Shown piece by piece: positions 24,511-33,327 of a stretch of DNA of 64,000 nt. Below the pieces are notes generated by a model. The model was not told where the DNA came from. It searched no databases and was given only the letters and a program-made list of their open reading frames with translations. The stretch is from Methanocaldococcus infernus ME (lineage in GTDB: Archaea > AGJL01 > Methanococci > Methanococcales > Methanocaldococcaceae). How positions within the stretch are numbered: position 1 is the stretch's first letter; each line of letters starts with the position of its first letter. The stretch spans positions 992,001 through 1,056,000 of the forward strand of contig NC_014122.1 in NCBI RefSeq assembly GCF_000092305.1, given 5' to 3'. The position numbers and the translations under genes are program-made.

Positions 24511-24963
24511 ATGCCAGAGCATATCTTATCTGGAATTAAGGCAATAGTTGCTAAGAAGTTAAAAGAGAAGGGCTATTTACAGAGGGAGATTGCTAAGAAG
24601 ATAAAGGTTGATAGGAGTATGGTTTCCCACTATCTACATGGAAGATTTCCTAAGAAAAAAGTTATAGAGTTTGTAAAAATTATTGAGGAGTTGCCACCAA
24701 GCTGTGGCTCCAAGTTGATACATTCAATAGCCAATGATAAAGAGTTAGCTAAGGAATTGGTTAAAGAGCTATATAACCCTAAGCTTGTATGGGATAGGGA
24801 TAAGTGCCTATTCTGTGGCTCCTGCCTTGTGTGTGAGGCACTCACATTAGAAGGAGAAACTTTAAATATAAATTTTGAAAAATGTTACTTGTGTGGAGAA
24901 TGCACATTTATATGTCCAACAAAGGCACTAACACTTAAGAGGGATAGTAATGATAAAAGCTGA
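24511..24963 (+). CDS. HTH-ferredoxin protein heading the fwd operon (FwdH-like)
   Basis: The 150-residue protein joins an N-terminal helix-turn-helix (about residues 18-46, GYLQREIAKKIKVDRSMVSHY) to a C-terminal ferredoxin domain with cluster motifs CLFCGSCLVC (about 99-108) and CYLCGECTFICP (about 129-140). It overlaps fwdF by 14 bases, so it is co-translated with it. It could be the FwdH-type ferredoxin of the complex or a redox-sensing DNA-binding regulator; the HTH favours the second. I keep both open. GGTGAG precedes the ATG. Confidence 0.82.
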   Translation: MPEHILSGIKAIVAKKLKEKGYLQREIAKKIKVDRSMVSHYLHGRFPKKKVIEFVKIIEELPPSCGSKLIHSIANDKELAKELVKELYNPKLVWDRDKCLFCGSCLVCEALTLEGETLNINFEKCYLCGECTFICPTKALTLKRDSNDKS

Positions 24964-26020
24964 AAAATCTGTTTTTGATGAAGGTTTTGAAATTTCAAGG
25001 GAAGGAAAAGAAAAAAGAGAGCTAATTTGGAATAATAATAAGTGTGTTGGTTGTGGCATCTGTTATGATGTGTGCCCTGCTCAAGCCATAGTTTTAGGAC
25101 CCTTAGGAGCAATAGCTAAGGGGATAATAGATACTTTTAAACTAAATATTGATGAAAATAAGTGTATTTTATGTGGTCTCTGTGCTTCAGCATGTCCATT
25201 TGATGCTCTTAACTTGTATATCAATGGAGTGAATAGTAAAGATATTGAGAGATATCCAAAGATAAAGAGAGATATAGAGGTTAGCCAAGAAACCTGTGTT
25301 CTCTGTGAGCAGTGTGAAGTTGTCTGTCCAAAAGAGGCTATAAGGGTTCATAGAGAATTAACTGAAAGGAGTAAGTTTGTGGTTGGAGAAATCAACATAA
25401 ATAAAGAGAAGTGTGTTTACTGTGGAATCTGTGCTGACTACTGTCCAGCTGATGCTATAATTTTAGAGAGAGTTATCCCAACTCCAACAAATCCTAAGCC
25501 AGTTGTTGATATTAGAGTTGATACAGAGAGATGTGTCTATTGTAGGGTTTGTGAATATGTCTGTCCTCATGATGCTATAGAAGCTATCTGTTACAAGTGT
25601 CCTCTTCATAAGAGAATTCCTCATGCTAAGTTATATGAAGATATTAAAGGAGAGACCATTGTTGATAAAGAGCTCTGTGTCACATGTGGGTGGTGCTCAC
25701 ATATCTGTCCTGTCAATGCTATAAAGGTTGAGAAGCCATTTGAAGGAGAGGTTAAGATTGACACTGAAAAGTGTAATGCCTGTGAAGCCTGTGTCTATAT
25801 TTGCCCATGCTCAGCCTTAGAATTCCCAGAGGCTAAGAAGAAGGGTGAGAAGGTTACTAAGTTAGTTGTCAATCAAAACCTCTGTGTTCTCTGTGGAGCC
25901 TGTGCTAAGGCTTGTCCTGTCAATGCTATAAAGGTTGAGAGAACTAAGATTAATTTTGAAAGAGAACCAATTTCAAAGGCTTGGAGGAATGCATTTAATA
26001 AGTTATTAAAGGTGAACTAA
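24950..26020 (+). CDS. fwdF: polyferredoxin FwdF of formylmethanofuran dehydrogenase
   Basis: Electron-wiring subunit of the tungsten formylmethanofuran dehydrogenase, which reduces CO2 onto methanofuran in the first step of methanogenesis. The 356 residues carry eight C-x2-C-x2-C-x3-CP motifs (CVGCGICYDVCP, CILCGLCASACP, CVLCEQCEVVCP, CVYCGICADYCP, CVYCRVCEYVCP, CVTCGWCSHICP, CNACEACVYICP, CVLCGACAKACP), enough for eight [4Fe-4S] clusters, as in the known structure. An extra CYKC lies at about residue 216. It is followed one base later by fwdG. Confidence 0.95.
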   Translation: MIKAEKSVFDEGFEISREGKEKRELIWNNNKCVGCGICYDVCPAQAIVLGPLGAIAKGIIDTFKLNIDENKCILCGLCASACPFDALNLYINGVNSKDIERYPKIKRDIEVSQETCVLCEQCEVVCPKEAIRVHRELTERSKFVVGEININKEKCVYCGICADYCPADAIILERVIPTPTNPKPVVDIRVDTERCVYCRVCEYVCPHDAIEAICYKCPLHKRIPHAKLYEDIKGETIVDKELCVTCGWCSHICPVNAIKVEKPFEGEVKIDTEKCNACEACVYICPCSALEFPEAKKKGEKVTKLVVNQNLCVLCGACAKACPVNAIKVERTKINFEREPISKAWRNAFNKLLKVN

Positions 26021-26266
26021 ATGAAGGGCTATGATTTAGTTATTTTCAAAGAAAGATGTCATGGCTGTGGAAACTGTGTAGTTGCCTGCCCAGTTAATGC
26101 TCAGGATCCAAACACTTGGGGAGGAAAGGGATCAAAAAGTGAAGATGTAGTTATTAGAGTTGAAAATGGAACTGTAGAGCTTGTTAAACCTGAACTCTGT
26201 GGGGGCTGTGGAGCCTGTGTTGAGGCTTGTCCAGTAGATGCTATAAAGTTAGTGGTTAGGTGGTAA
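26021..26266 (+). CDS. fwdG: formylmethanofuran dehydrogenase ferredoxin subunit FwdG
   Basis: An 81-residue ferredoxin with CHGCGNCVVACP near residue 13-24 and CGGCGACVEACP near 61-72, binding two [4Fe-4S] clusters that pass electrons from the FwdF chain to the tungstopterin subunit. It starts directly after the fwdF stop and lies three bases before fwdD, so all are translated together. Confidence 0.93.
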   Translation: MKGYDLVIFKERCHGCGNCVVACPVNAQDPNTWGGKGSKSEDVVIRVENGTVELVKPELCGGCGACVEACPVDAIKLVVRW

Positions 26267-26269
26267 ATT

Positions 26270-26701
26270 ATGAGATTTAGATTAAACACAGGTAGAACCA
26301 TCTGGCAAGGGCAAGCTATAGAAGCTGGGAAAGACTTAGATCTCTATGTAAAAGCTGCTGCTGTTGTTTATATCAATGAGGAAGATATGGAAAAATTGGG
26401 AATTAAAGAAGGAGATAATGTTAAAGTTAAATCTGATTGGGGAGAGGTTGTTCTTAAAGCTAAAAAAGCTATAGAAAGGAATCCTGAAGGTTATGTTTAT
26501 GTCCCAATGGGACCATGGGCAAACCTCTTAGTTTCCCCTGAAACCCATTCAACAGGAATGCCAGACTTGAAAGGATTTCCTGATCTATATGTAACCATTG
26601 AAAAAACCAATGAGGAAGTTCTTGACATGAAGAGGTTAATGAAAAGATACTACCTAACAAAAGGGGCAAGGAAAGAGGTGAAAACATGGAATATATTATA
26701 A
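26270..26701 (+). CDS. fwdD: formylmethanofuran dehydrogenase subunit FwdD
   Basis: The 143 residues form the molybdopterin-dinucleotide-binding beta-barrel (RLNTGRTIWQGQAIEAGKD at the N-terminus, NPEGYVYVPMGPWANLLVS in the middle), which completes the cofactor pocket together with FwdB. In other organisms it is the C-terminal domain of fused large subunits. It overlaps fwdA by 16 bases. FwdB, the catalytic partner, is not encoded in this window. Confidence 0.93.
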   Translation: MRFRLNTGRTIWQGQAIEAGKDLDLYVKAAAVVYINEEDMEKLGIKEGDNVKVKSDWGEVVLKAKKAIERNPEGYVYVPMGPWANLLVSPETHSTGMPDLKGFPDLYVTIEKTNEEVLDMKRLMKRYYLTKGARKEVKTWNIL

Positions 26702-28386
26702 AAAATGGAATTGTCTATGACCCAATCAATGGGGTCAATGGAGAAAAGATGGACATTTGTGTTAAAGATGGAAAGATAGTTGAAAAGGTTTCAGAGGATG
26801 CAAAGGTTATTGATGCATCCAACTGTGTAGTTATGGCTGGAGGGATAGAGATACACTCTCACTTAGCTGGGCCAAAGGTTAATATTGGAAGAATGATGAG
26901 GCCTGAGGATAGTATTAAGGAGATCTATGCTAAAAAAGGGCTTAGATGTGGAACAGGTTTCTCTATTCCATCAACCTTTAAAACTGGTTACCAATACTGT
27001 GAGCTTGGCTACACCTTTGCCTTAGAGGCAGCTATGCCACCATTAAAAGCAAGGCATGTTCATGAAGAATTTTTATTCACTCCACAGATTGATGTTGCAG
27101 CCCTCCCATTGTTTGGAAATAACTGGATTGTCTTTAAGTACATAATGGAGAAAGACTATAAAGCTTTAGCTGCTTATGTAGCTTGGATGTTAAAGGCTAC
27201 AAAAGGTTATGGGATAAAGATAGTTAACCCAGGAGGAACTGAGGCATGGGGTTGGGGAACAAATGTTCATAGCTTAGATGATCCAGTTCCAGGATTTGAT
27301 ATAACCCCTAAGGAGATAGTCAAGGGTTTAGGAATGGTTAATGAACTTTTAGGATTACCTCATTCTATCCATGTCCACCCAAATGATTTAGGACATCCTG
27401 GAAATTATGAGGTTACTATAGAAACTATGAAGTTATTAGAGGATGTAAAGGCTAAACCAAAAATTGGAGAGAGATGGAGCTCTTACCATAATACTCATAT
27501 TCAATTCCATGCCTATGGAGGAACATCATGGAAAGACTTTGAAAGTAAGGCATTAGAAATTATTGACTATGTAAATAAGTCAAAGCATGTAACCATTGAT
27601 GTTGGGCAAGTTACTTTAGATGAAACTACAACCATGACAGCTGATGGACCAATGGAATATGATCTATATATGATGACTAAGTTCAAGTGGGCTAACTGTG
27701 ATGTTGAGTTAGAAACTGGTTCAGGAGTAGTTCCATTCATCTACTCAAGAAAGAACCCAGTTCATTCTGTCCAGTGGGCTATAGGTTTAGAGTTCTTACT
27801 CTACACTGACACTGATAAAGTGATCTTAACAACTGATCACCCAAATGCTGGACCATTTACAAGATATCCAAGAATATTAGCTTGGCTATTAAGTAAGAAG
27901 TATAGAGAGGATTGGCTATATAACAAAGTTCATAAGTGGGCAAGGGAGAGAACAGCCCTTCCAGATGCTGATAAGGAATATGATATGTATGAAGTGGCAA
28001 AGGTAACAAGAGCTAACCAAGCTATTGCTCTTGGTTTATCTGAAAGTATGGGACACTTAGGAGTTGGAGCCAATGCTGACATAGCCATATATGAAATAGA
28101 TCCAGAGGAGAAGGATGGAAAGAAGATAGAGAAGGCATTTAGATATGCTAAGTATGTCTTAAAAGATGGAGAAGTTATTGTCAAGGATGGAGAGATAGTT
28201 AAGGAGAAATTCTATAGAACATTCTACTTAGATGTGCAAGTTGATGAATCATTGATGAATGAAGTTCTCAAGGATGTAGAAGAGATGTTTAAGAGATACT
28301 ATACAATAAACTTTGAAAACTATGTTGTTACTGAGGAATATGCTAACAACTGGAAGCCTATAAAGATTGATGCTACAAACCTCTAA
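26686..28386 (+). CDS. fwdA: formylmethanofuran dehydrogenase subunit FwdA (formate-methanofuran ligation)
   Basis: Amidohydrolase-type binuclear zinc subunit that condenses formate made by FwdB with methanofuran. The 566 residues show metal ligands H57 and H59 in GGIEIHSHLAG, the carboxylated lysine at K178 (GYGIKIVNPGG, same number as in the structurally known enzyme), His in HPNDLGHPGN and the catalytic Asp in LTTDHPNAGPF. Everything needed for activity is visible. The start is ATG 26686, inside fwdD. Confidence 0.96.
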   Translation: MEYIIKNGIVYDPINGVNGEKMDICVKDGKIVEKVSEDAKVIDASNCVVMAGGIEIHSHLAGPKVNIGRMMRPEDSIKEIYAKKGLRCGTGFSIPSTFKTGYQYCELGYTFALEAAMPPLKARHVHEEFLFTPQIDVAALPLFGNNWIVFKYIMEKDYKALAAYVAWMLKATKGYGIKIVNPGGTEAWGWGTNVHSLDDPVPGFDITPKEIVKGLGMVNELLGLPHSIHVHPNDLGHPGNYEVTIETMKLLEDVKAKPKIGERWSSYHNTHIQFHAYGGTSWKDFESKALEIIDYVNKSKHVTIDVGQVTLDETTTMTADGPMEYDLYMMTKFKWANCDVELETGSGVVPFIYSRKNPVHSVQWAIGLEFLLYTDTDKVILTTDHPNAGPFTRYPRILAWLLSKKYREDWLYNKVHKWARERTALPDADKEYDMYEVAKVTRANQAIALGLSESMGHLGVGANADIAIYEIDPEEKDGKKIEKAFRYAKYVLKDGEVIVKDGEIVKEKFYRTFYLDVQVDESLMNEVLKDVEEMFKRYYTINFENYVVTEEYANNWKPIKIDATNL

Positions 28387-28407
28387 AAAATTTTTTGGTT
28401 ATCTTTT

Positions 28408-28638
28408 ATGATTATAACAACAACTGAAACCTTAGAAGGCTATGAAATTGTTGAATATCTTGACATTATTATAGGCTGTGGAGATGATCCTGAAGATGCT
28501 TTAAAAGAGTTAAAAGAGATTGGAGAAACTTTAAAAGCTGATGCAATTGTGGGAGTGAAGATATTCAATGAAATTCTTGATAGGGAATTAACTTACTATG
28601 CCTATGGAACTGCTGTAAAAATAAAAAAGAGGGAATAG
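28408..28638 (+). CDS. short YbjQ/UPF0145-like protein within the fwd operon
   Basis: A 76-residue protein with MIITTTETLEGYEIVEYLD at the start, ADAIVGVKI in the middle and YAYGTAVKIKKR at the end, the hallmarks of the YbjQ (heavy-metal-binding-like, DUF74) family. The usual middle insertion of about 25 residues is missing. Members form pentameric rings; function unknown. It sits 21 bases after fwdA and two bases before fwdC, so it is co-transcribed with the complex. A small accessory or assembly role for Fwd is an inference from position. Confidence 0.78.
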   Translation: MIITTTETLEGYEIVEYLDIIIGCGDDPEDALKELKEIGETLKADAIVGVKIFNEILDRELTYYAYGTAVKIKKRE

Positions 28639-28640
28639 CT

Positions 28641-29468
28641 ATGAGTAAGGAGGTTAAGATAATACTACAGGAAGAGCTATATGCTCCTCTCTCATTAGAG
28701 AATGTCCTTCCTGAGGATTTAGAAAGTAAGAGCTTAGAGGATATAAAAAATATAAAGTTATACTATGGGAATAGGGTGGTTAAGCTCTCTGACATGTTTG
28801 ATGTTGAAGTAAATGAGATAGAAGGAGAGCCAAGGTTAGTTATTGAAAACCCTTCTATAAAGATAAAGCATATTGGCTCTAAGATGAGTAGAGGAGAGAT
28901 TATAGTTAAAGGAGATGCTGGAATGTATGCTGGAGAGCATATGAAAGGAGGGAAGATAGTTATTGAAGGAAATGCTGATAACTGGTTAGGAATGAATATG
29001 AAAGGTGGGGAAATAATAGTTAAAGGTTCTTCAAGAGACTACACTGGTGGAACATATAAAGGAGAATGGAGAGGAATGAGTGGAGGAAGGATAGTAGTAG
29101 AAGGAAATGCAAGGCACGAGCTTGGCCTCTACTTAAGGGGTGGAGAGATTATAGTTAAAGGAGATGCTGGAATGTTTGCAGGATTACATCAGCAGGGGGG
29201 CTATATTATTGTAGAAGGAAATACTGATGTGAGACTTGGAGGAGAGATGGAAGCTGGAGCAATAATAGTTTATGGTAAAGTTAAAGAAATTTTACCATCC
29301 TTTAAATATGAGGGAATTGTTGAGAATCCAGTTATAAAGATAAAGAAGAAGGATGAAGGAAGAAAGTTTGAAGGAACCTTTTATAAGTTAGTTGGAGATT
29401 ATGCAAATGGTAGAAAGGTTAAAGGCCAATTATATATAAATGTTGAAACTAATGAGGGATTATTCTAA
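28641..29468 (+). CDS. fwdC: formylmethanofuran dehydrogenase subunit FwdC
   Basis: The 275 residues include GxxGxxxxGG-type beta-helix repeats typical of the glutamate-synthase C-domain fold (GDAGMYAGEHMKGGKIVIEG, GSSRDYTGGTYKGEW, GDAGMFAGLHQQGGYIIVEG), which scaffold the FwdABD core. It is the last gene of the operon; in the Methanocaldococcus arrangement fwdB lies elsewhere. The 3' end overlaps the convergent SpoIIM-like gene by 20 bases. Confidence 0.94.
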   Translation: MSKEVKIILQEELYAPLSLENVLPEDLESKSLEDIKNIKLYYGNRVVKLSDMFDVEVNEIEGEPRLVIENPSIKIKHIGSKMSRGEIIVKGDAGMYAGEHMKGGKIVIEGNADNWLGMNMKGGEIIVKGSSRDYTGGTYKGEWRGMSGGRIVVEGNARHELGLYLRGGEIIVKGDAGMFAGLHQQGGYIIVEGNTDVRLGGEMEAGAIIVYGKVKEILPSFKYEGIVENPVIKIKKKDEGRKFEGTFYKLVGDYANGRKVKGQLYINVETNEGLF

Positions 29469-29997
29469 AGGTTATAAAACTCTCAATAAATCCAGCAATG
29501 ATAAAGAGGATAATAGATAAAGATAGAATTCTTAAAGAATCTATCACTCTCTCTAAACTCTTTTTTCTCAGATATTCAATAACTCCAATGTAAAAGATGA
29601 TCCCTGAAGAGATGGCTAAGATGAAGGCAGGAATTTCTATAACTCCATGTGGCAAAACAAAGATAACAAATTTTTTTATTCCAAACTTAACAAGCACATA
29701 GGAGAGGATAAAAGAGTTTATCAGTAAGATAAATATGTTAAAAAAGCCAGATATATAGGAGAGGAGACAAACTTTTAAATTATTACTCAAAATTAGTAAA
29801 TAGAGGCTAAAGCTATTTAGAGCCTTTAAATTAACTCCACTTAATATTTGACTTTTAAAGTTGTAAAAAATCTCATTCCCCAAGTTAAAAAAGTATTGGT
29901 TATGGGAGATTAGAAAAGAGAAGACTAAAAAAGATTGGAAATAAATTAAGGAAACAAGAGAAATTATATTTTTATTCCTTTTTAAACTATCTATCAT
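29449..29997 (-). CDS. SpoIIM/DUF95-like membrane protein
   Basis: A 182-residue membrane protein with about five hydrophobic segments and the conserved signature FVLPHGVIEIPAFILAISSG (about residues 113-132), which marks the stage II sporulation protein M family. Bacterial SpoIIM aids membrane remodelling; archaeal homologues have no known role and no spores are involved. It lies six bases after hmgA in the same direction, so probably one transcript. Confidence 0.82.
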   Translation of the reverse strand: MIDSLKRNKNIISLVSLIYFQSFLVFSFLISHNQYFFNLGNEIFYNFKSQILSGVNLKALNSFSLYLLILSNNLKVCLLSYISGFFNIFILLINSFILSYVLVKFGIKKFVIFVLPHGVIEIPAFILAISSGIIFYIGVIEYLRKKSLERVIDSLRILSLSIILFIIAGFIESFITFRIIPH

Positions 29998-30003
29998 TTT
30001 TCA

Positions 30004-31206
30004 TCATCTTCCAAGCTCTTTATGAGCCTTTGCTAAATGGTTAGAGGCTAAAGCTCCCAATAAGGAGAGTTCTCCAGCCAAAACAGCAGCTCCAACAATC
30101 TCAGCAAATTTTAAAACCTTGTTAGAGCCATAACATCCCATAATTTCTAAAGCCTCTCTTTGAGTCTCTACACTTGTTCCTCCTCCTACTGTGGCTAATG
30201 GAAGATCAGGAAGGGTTACTGAAAAATAGAGCTTGTCATCTTCAACTTCAGCCATAGTTATGCCTAAGCTACCTTCAACTATATGAGCCTCATCTTGACC
30301 AGTGGCTAAGAAGATGGCTCCAACAATATTGGCATAGTGGGCATTAAAACCCATGCTGTTGGATATTGCTGAGCCAATATAGTTTTTTAGTCTATTAACC
30401 TCAGCAATGGCCTCAGGGGTTGTCTTTAAATACTTCTCCACCTCTTCCCTATCTAAGTAAATCTCTGCTACAACACTCTTCCCTCTCCCCTCTATTAAGT
30501 TCATGCCACTTGGCTTTTTATCTACACAGGCATTTCCACTTAAGGAAACAAGCTTAACATCAATATTTTCCTTTTTAAGCTCTTCAACAATAAACTTACA
30601 AGCCTCTTCTGTAGCTATGGTAACCATATTCATGCCCATAGCATCTCCAGTTTTGTAGCAAAATCTTGGGTAGATATTTCTCCCAACTATTAATATTGGC
30701 TCTATCTTTATTAACTTCCCATGCCTTGTTGTTGACTCAGCCACTTCCTTAATTTTATCAAAGTTTTTTAATATCCAATCTCTTACTTTTATAGCTTCAA
30801 CAACAGACCTTGTTTTAAAGCATGGAGCTCTTGTCATCTTGTCATCAATAACTCTAACTATAGCTCCTCCACACTTGGTTATTATTGAGCAACCTCTATT
30901 AACTGAAGCTACTAAGGCTCCTTCAGTTGTAGCCAATGGAATATAAAAGAGACCTTTAGCATGCTCTCCATTAACCCTTATTGGCCCAGCTATTCCTAAG
31001 GGTATTTGAATAGCTCCTATCATATTCTCTATATTCTTTTTTACATTCTCCTCTGATATAGAATATTTATTTATGTGATTAAATTTAATGTTAAGTTCCT
31101 TTTCTAAAAATTCTCTCCTTATCTTTGTAGCTTCTTTATGTCCTAACATATCATCCAATTGATATAACTTTATTTTCTTATTTTTTAGCTCTTCAAAAAT
31201 ATCCAT
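30004..31206 (-). CDS. hmgA: 3-hydroxy-3-methylglutaryl-CoA reductase (class I)
   Basis: Makes mevalonate with NADPH for archaeal isoprenoid lipids. The 400 residues show the class I elements: catalytic Glu in ATTEGALVAS (about 89-98), the NADPH motif DAMGMNM (about 189), Lys in NACVDKKPSGMN (about 225-236), Asp in ATGQDEAH (about 305) and C-terminal His in ASNHLAKAHKELG. GGTGAT precedes ATG 31206. It lies between a TPR gene (12 bases upstream) and a SpoIIM-like gene. Confidence 0.95.
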   Translation of the reverse strand: MDIFEELKNKKIKLYQLDDMLGHKEATKIRREFLEKELNIKFNHINKYSISEENVKKNIENMIGAIQIPLGIAGPIRVNGEHAKGLFYIPLATTEGALVASVNRGCSIITKCGGAIVRVIDDKMTRAPCFKTRSVVEAIKVRDWILKNFDKIKEVAESTTRHGKLIKIEPILIVGRNIYPRFCYKTGDAMGMNMVTIATEEACKFIVEELKKENIDVKLVSLSGNACVDKKPSGMNLIEGRGKSVVAEIYLDREEVEKYLKTTPEAIAEVNRLKNYIGSAISNSMGFNAHYANIVGAIFLATGQDEAHIVEGSLGITMAEVEDDKLYFSVTLPDLPLATVGGGTSVETQREALEIMGCYGSNKVLKFAEIVGAAVLAGELSLLGALASNHLAKAHKELGR

Positions 31207-31218
31207 AGAATCACCAAC

Positions 31219-32217
31219 TTAATCTAAATCTCTCTTCACATGCTTATCCATGTAAAGCTGTGACTTGACATAGAGATCTGCAGCTTTCTCATAATTTCCT
31301 TCTTCTTCATGTATCTTAGCCAGACTTAAAAGAGCTTTAACATAACTTGGTTTCTTTTCTATACACCTATTTAAATATTCTTTAGCTCTTTCATACTCCT
31401 TTAGTCTCTCATAAGCTTTTCCAATATAGTATAGGAAAGTAGGATCTTCTCCAGCTATCTTTAACCCTTCTTCAGCATATTTTATAGCTTCTTTAAACTC
31501 TCCAATAGTTAAACAAATTGATGCCAAGTGTCTTAGAGCATCTAACCACTTAACATTAAGCTCATCAATTAATTTTTTAAACACCTGATAAGCCTCTTCA
31601 AATTTATTCATTCTCTTTAATAGCACTCCTTTTAAGTATAAAGCATTAATGTCATTTGGATCTTTCTCTAAGGCTTTATTTATGCATTCTAAAGCTTCAT
31701 AATACTTTCCTAATTTCCTTAATATATCTGCTTTCTTAACATACAAAATTTTTAAATTTGGAGCAACTCTTAAAACTTTATCATACTCTTCTAAAAGCTC
31801 TTCATATTTTCCTAAGCTCTCTAAGCATAGAAGTTTTAAAAATTGAGCTGATGGGAAATTATCTTCAATATTTAAAGCTTTTTTATAGTTTTTTAATGCA
31901 TCTGAACATGATCCCTTAATACCATAAAGTTGTCCTAAGAACAAGTAAGTAATAGGATTTTTATCTCCCAATCTAACTAAGGTGTTAAAAACCTCAATAG
32001 CCTCATCAACCTTCCCTAAAGAGGTTAAGATTAACCCTTTTAAGAATAAAGGGATTAAAAAATCTGATTGTAATCTTAAAGATTCATCACAGTAATATAA
32101 AGCTTTATATAAATTGCCTTCAAACATAGCTCTATATGCTCTTAATGCATAAGACACAGCTTCCAAAACTTTAACCCTTGGGGTTTCAGGAGTTTCCAAT
32201 GTTTCCACCTTGTACAT
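31219..32217 (-). CDS. tetratricopeptide (TPR) repeat protein
   Basis: A 332-residue soluble protein consisting of about eight TPR units from about residue 20 to 325 (pattern A-x-x-x-Y-x-x-A-L-x-P, for example GKYYEALECINKALEKDPND). TPR proteins are protein-binding scaffolds; the partner is unknown. It is upstream of hmgA in the same direction. The start has no clear ribosome site, so it might be nearly leaderless; TATA-like sequence TATATACTA lies 40-50 bases upstream on the minus strand. Confidence 0.88.
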   Translation of the reverse strand: MYKVETLETPETPRVKVLEAVSYALRAYRAMFEGNLYKALYYCDESLRLQSDFLIPLFLKGLILTSLGKVDEAIEVFNTLVRLGDKNPITYLFLGQLYGIKGSCSDALKNYKKALNIEDNFPSAQFLKLLCLESLGKYEELLEEYDKVLRVAPNLKILYVKKADILRKLGKYYEALECINKALEKDPNDINALYLKGVLLKRMNKFEEAYQVFKKLIDELNVKWLDALRHLASICLTIGEFKEAIKYAEEGLKIAGEDPTFLYYIGKAYERLKEYERAKEYLNRCIEKKPSYVKALLSLAKIHEEEGNYEKAADLYVKSQLYMDKHVKRDLD

Positions 32218-32254
32218 TACTTAGATACTATATTATTACATTGATTTAATGTCA

Positions 32255-32272
32255 AGAATAGTATATAAAACT
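32255..32272. promoter_or_regulatory. shared TATA region between TPR gene and mscS
   Basis: The 69-bp gap holds AGAATAGTATATAAAACT, a TATA box readable on both strands. On the plus strand the start would fall at about 32287, coinciding with the proposed ATG of the MscS gene (possibly leaderless). On the minus strand it would fall near 32238 for the TPR gene. Confidence 0.45.
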
Positions 32273-32286
32273 AAAGTGAGATGTAT

Positions 32287-33327
32287 ATGAATTTTGAAAA
32301 TTACATAATAAAGATTGGAATTTTTATATTCATTTTAGTAGTTGGTTATTTTGTAAGCATTTTTGTAGATCTATTTTTAAATAGATTGGAAAAAATAGCT
32401 GAGAAAACAAAAAATAAGTTAGATGACATTGTTATTAGTGCTATTAAAGTTCCTTTAAAGATAATAATTATCCTCTTCTTCTTATACTTAGGCTTCTATC
32501 TTACTCTTCCAATCCAGTATATAAACTTAGTTGAGAATGCTATTAAATTTATATTTATTTTAATACTCACATATACATCAGTTAAAATACTTGATAAACT
32601 CTTTGATCTCTATGTAAAGCCAATAATTGAAAAGACAGACACTAAGTTAGATGATCACTTAGCCAAGCCATTAAAGAAAATTTTAAAGATTCTTCTCTAC
32701 TTACTTGGAATTTTAACAGCTCTAAGCTCTATTGGTTATGACATAACCACCATCTTAGCTGGTTTAGGAATTGGAGGTTTGGCTGTAGCCCTTGCCTTAC
32801 AAGATACTATAAAAAACTTCATTGCTGGCCTTCTCATCTTAGCTGACAAGCCCTTTATAATAGGACATTGGGTTAAGATTAGTGATATAGAGGGAATAGT
32901 TGAAGAGATTGGAATTAGAAGCACAAGGATAAGAAGTTTTGATGAAACCCTCTATATAATTCCAAACTCTAAACTTTTAGAAGAAGTTATAGAAAACTTA
33001 AGTGTTAGAGATAGAAGGAGAGTTCTCTTTACCATAGGATTAACCTATAACACTCCTCCAGAGAAGATTAAAAGAGCTAAGGAGATAATATTAAAGATTA
33101 TTGAAGAGCATAAGGCTACACTTCCTCCTTACAGAGTTCATTTTATTGAATATGGAGATTGGAGCTTAAACTTAAGGATTGAGTATTTTGTTAGAAATAT
33201 GGGCTTTGACTACTATTTAAATGCTGTTGAGGAGATAAACTTAAAGATTAAGGAGGAGCTTGAAAAAGAGGGAATAGAGATAGCTTTCCCAACCTATACT
33301 ATCAAGGTTGATAAATATGATACTTAA
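32287..33327 (+). CDS. mscS: mechanosensitive channel of small conductance family (MscS/MscMJ type)
   Basis: Inner-membrane tension-gated channel that releases solutes on osmotic downshock. Starting at ATG 32287 it has 346 residues. About four or five membrane helices precede the pore helix TM3, [20 protein letters not shown], which is the MscS signature; a beta domain ([20 protein letters not shown]) and an alpha/beta domain follow. It resembles the functionally studied MscMJ of M. jannaschii. ATG 32281 is possible but AGTGAG abuts it, so 32287 has better spacing. It overlaps pyrC by 11 bases. Confidence 0.9.
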   Translation: MNFENYIIKIGIFIFILVVGYFVSIFVDLFLNRLEKIAEKTKNKLDDIVISAIKVPLKIIIILFFLYLGFYLTLPIQYINLVENAIKFIFILILTYTSVKILDKLFDLYVKPIIEKTDTKLDDHLAKPLKKILKILLYLLGILTALSSIGYDITTILAGLGIGGLAVALALQDTIKNFIAGLLILADKPFIIGHWVKISDIEGIVEEIGIRSTRIRSFDETLYIIPNSKLLEEVIENLSVRDRRRVLFTIGLTYNTPPEKIKRAKEIILKIIEEHKATLPPYRVHFIEYGDWSLNLRIEYFVRNMGFDYYLNAVEEINLKIKEELEKEGIEIAFPTYTIKVDKYDT

